Part shown: positions 6,940 through 7,657 of the stretch, piece after piece
Numbering within the stretch: position 1 is the stretch's first letter
How the letters are laid out: each line of letters starts with the position of its first letter
NCBI GenBank assembly: GCA_044349205.1
Contig: JBIKRJ010000114.1
Coordinates: forward strand, 1 to 7,657
Origin: UBA9547 sp044349205
GTDB taxonomy: Bacteria > Bacteroidota > Bacteroidia > Cytophagales > UBA9547
Direction of reading: 5' to 3'
Length of the DNA: 7,657 nt
The notes under the pieces: model-generated
What the model was told of the DNA's origin: nothing
Seen by the model: only the letters and a program-made list of their open reading frames with translations
Databases searched by the model: none
Position numbers and translations under genes: made by a program

Positions 6940-7584
6940 ATGGAGTGGTTTTTCACATTGTTGAATTCGCAAGACATTATCCAAAAGGGGGGTTTGGTGT
7001 TGGTAACACTGATAGTATTTATGGAAAATGGCTTGTTTTTTGGCTTCTTTTTGCCAGGCGACTATTTACTATTTTCGGCAGGGCTTTTGTGTGGCACCGG
7101 CGATTTTAAGGTGTCAATCGGGGTTTTGACAGCTTCCATTTTGACCGCTGCTGTGTCGGGCAGTTTTGTCGGATATTGGTTTGGGAAAGCTTTGGGCAGA
7201 AACTTGTACAAAAAACAAGAGACTATGTTTTTCAAACGAAAACATGTAGCACAAACAAGGCTTTACTTTATGAAATTTGGCGGCCGTACGCTCATTTTTG
7301 GCCGTTTTTTGCCTATCATTCGCACGTTTGCACCCATTTTCGCAGGCGTTATAGAACTTGATTACAAACAATTTAGTTTTTTCAATATTGCCGGTGGTGT
7401 GCTTTGGGTTGTGACTTTGGTAGTGGGGGGTTATTTTTTGGGTGTACGATTTCCAAATTTGCCACACTACATCGAATACATCATTATCGCTTTTTTTGTG
7501 GTAACGAGCTTTGTAGTGATACGAACAATGATGAAAGCGAGCATGAGTATGCGCAAAAAAATGAAATCAAAAAAAGTTATATAA
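6940..7584 (+). CDS. DedA-family inner-membrane protein
   Basis: This 214-residue polytopic membrane protein belongs to the DedA superfamily, whose members are tied to proton-dependent transport, envelope homeostasis and flipping of lipid carriers such as undecaprenyl phosphate. The first signature is FMENGLFFGFFLPGDYLLF with E29 and D41. The second is GRFLPIIRTFAPIFAG with R122 and R128. The 12- and 6-residue spacings match the essential acidic pair (E39/D51) and arginine pair (R130/R136) of E. coli YqjA, so it looks functional. Hydrophobic segments lie at about 18-38, 42-52, 58-82, 145-168 and 177-195, with a lysine/arginine-rich cytoplasmic tail from 195. The ATG at 6940 follows the scpA stop by 9 bases, so the two are probably one operon. 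The specific substrate cannot be told from sequence, so no gene symbol is given. Confidence 0.95.
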   Translation: MEWFFTLLNSQDIIQKGGLVLVTLIVFMENGLFFGFFLPGDYLLFSAGLLCGTGDFKVSIGVLTASILTAAVSGSFVGYWFGKALGRNLYKKQETMFFKRKHVAQTRLYFMKFGGRTLIFGRFLPIIRTFAPIFAGVIELDYKQFSFFNIAGGVLWVVTLVVGGYFLGVRFPNLPHYIEYIIIAFFVVTSFVVIRTMMKASMSMRKKMKSKKVI

Positions 7585-7657
7585 CCTTAAATACCAAACA
7601 CAAATACACAAAAAATATTACATAATTTGAATCCAATTTTCCAAAATATACGCGTTG
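7585..7657. other. AT-rich tail with no complete gene
   Basis: The 73 bases after the DedA-family stop are very AT-rich at first and then slightly more balanced from about 7618 to the edge. No hairpin terminator is visible. On the minus strand the last bases can be read as NAYILENWIQIM ending at a TAA (7618-7620), which could be the C-terminus of a convergent gene beyond the window. Two other minus-strand frames are also open from the edge, so this cannot be settled here. Confidence 0.4.

Noticed and set aside
7114..7467. A 117-codon minus-strand open frame inside the DedA-family gene.
   Set aside because: It is antisense to conserved membrane-protein sequence and gives a Lys/Thr/His-rich product with no recognisable features.

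Overview
The window reads as chromosomal DNA of a Bacteroidota bacterium. It is AT-rich, gene starts are preceded by A-rich stretches rather than clear Shine-Dalgarno motifs, and the housekeeping proteins (TruA, DXS, ScpA, a DedA-family protein) have the character of that phylum. A dxs gene means isoprenoids are made by the MEP pathway. From general knowledge, that fits Cytophagales, Chitinophagales, Sphingobacteriales or Bacteroidales better than typical Flavobacteriaceae, which mostly use mevalonate. The lineage is inferred from protein character, not from a search.

Layout. (1) 1-2698, plus strand: a translationally coupled three-gene cassette. It holds an FkbH-like HAD-IIIC protein (its 5' end lies before the window), a stand-alone acyl carrier protein and an unusual GNAT-like protein. 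Both junctions are 4-base stop/start overlaps. (2) 2702-4114, plus strand: truA starts 3 bases after the cassette, followed by a small secreted protein of unknown function. All five genes could form one transcript. (3) 4123-6042, minus strand: dxs, meeting the plus-strand run tail to tail with only 8 bases between stop codons. (4) 6043-6174: the divergent intergenic region. (5) 6175-7584, plus strand: scpA, then a DedA-family membrane protein 9 bases downstream. (6) 7585-7657: an AT-rich tail that may include the last codons of a convergent gene.

How the genes work together. FkbH-family enzymes are known to load a glyceryl unit derived from 1,3-bisphosphoglycerate onto a carrier protein. The order FkbH, ACP, acyltransferase-like protein therefore suggests a route that activates a small hydroxyacyl group on the ACP and passes it to an acceptor. 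In a Bacteroidota chromosome a surface glycan or amino sugar is a reasonable guess, but the acceptor is not visible here. The other genes are housekeeping: tRNA pseudouridylation, the first MEP-pathway step, chromosome condensation and a membrane-transport family protein. No RNA genes, CRISPR arrays, insertion sequences or convincing terminators were seen. The most interesting part is the FkbH-ACP-GNAT cassette; the rest is ordinary.
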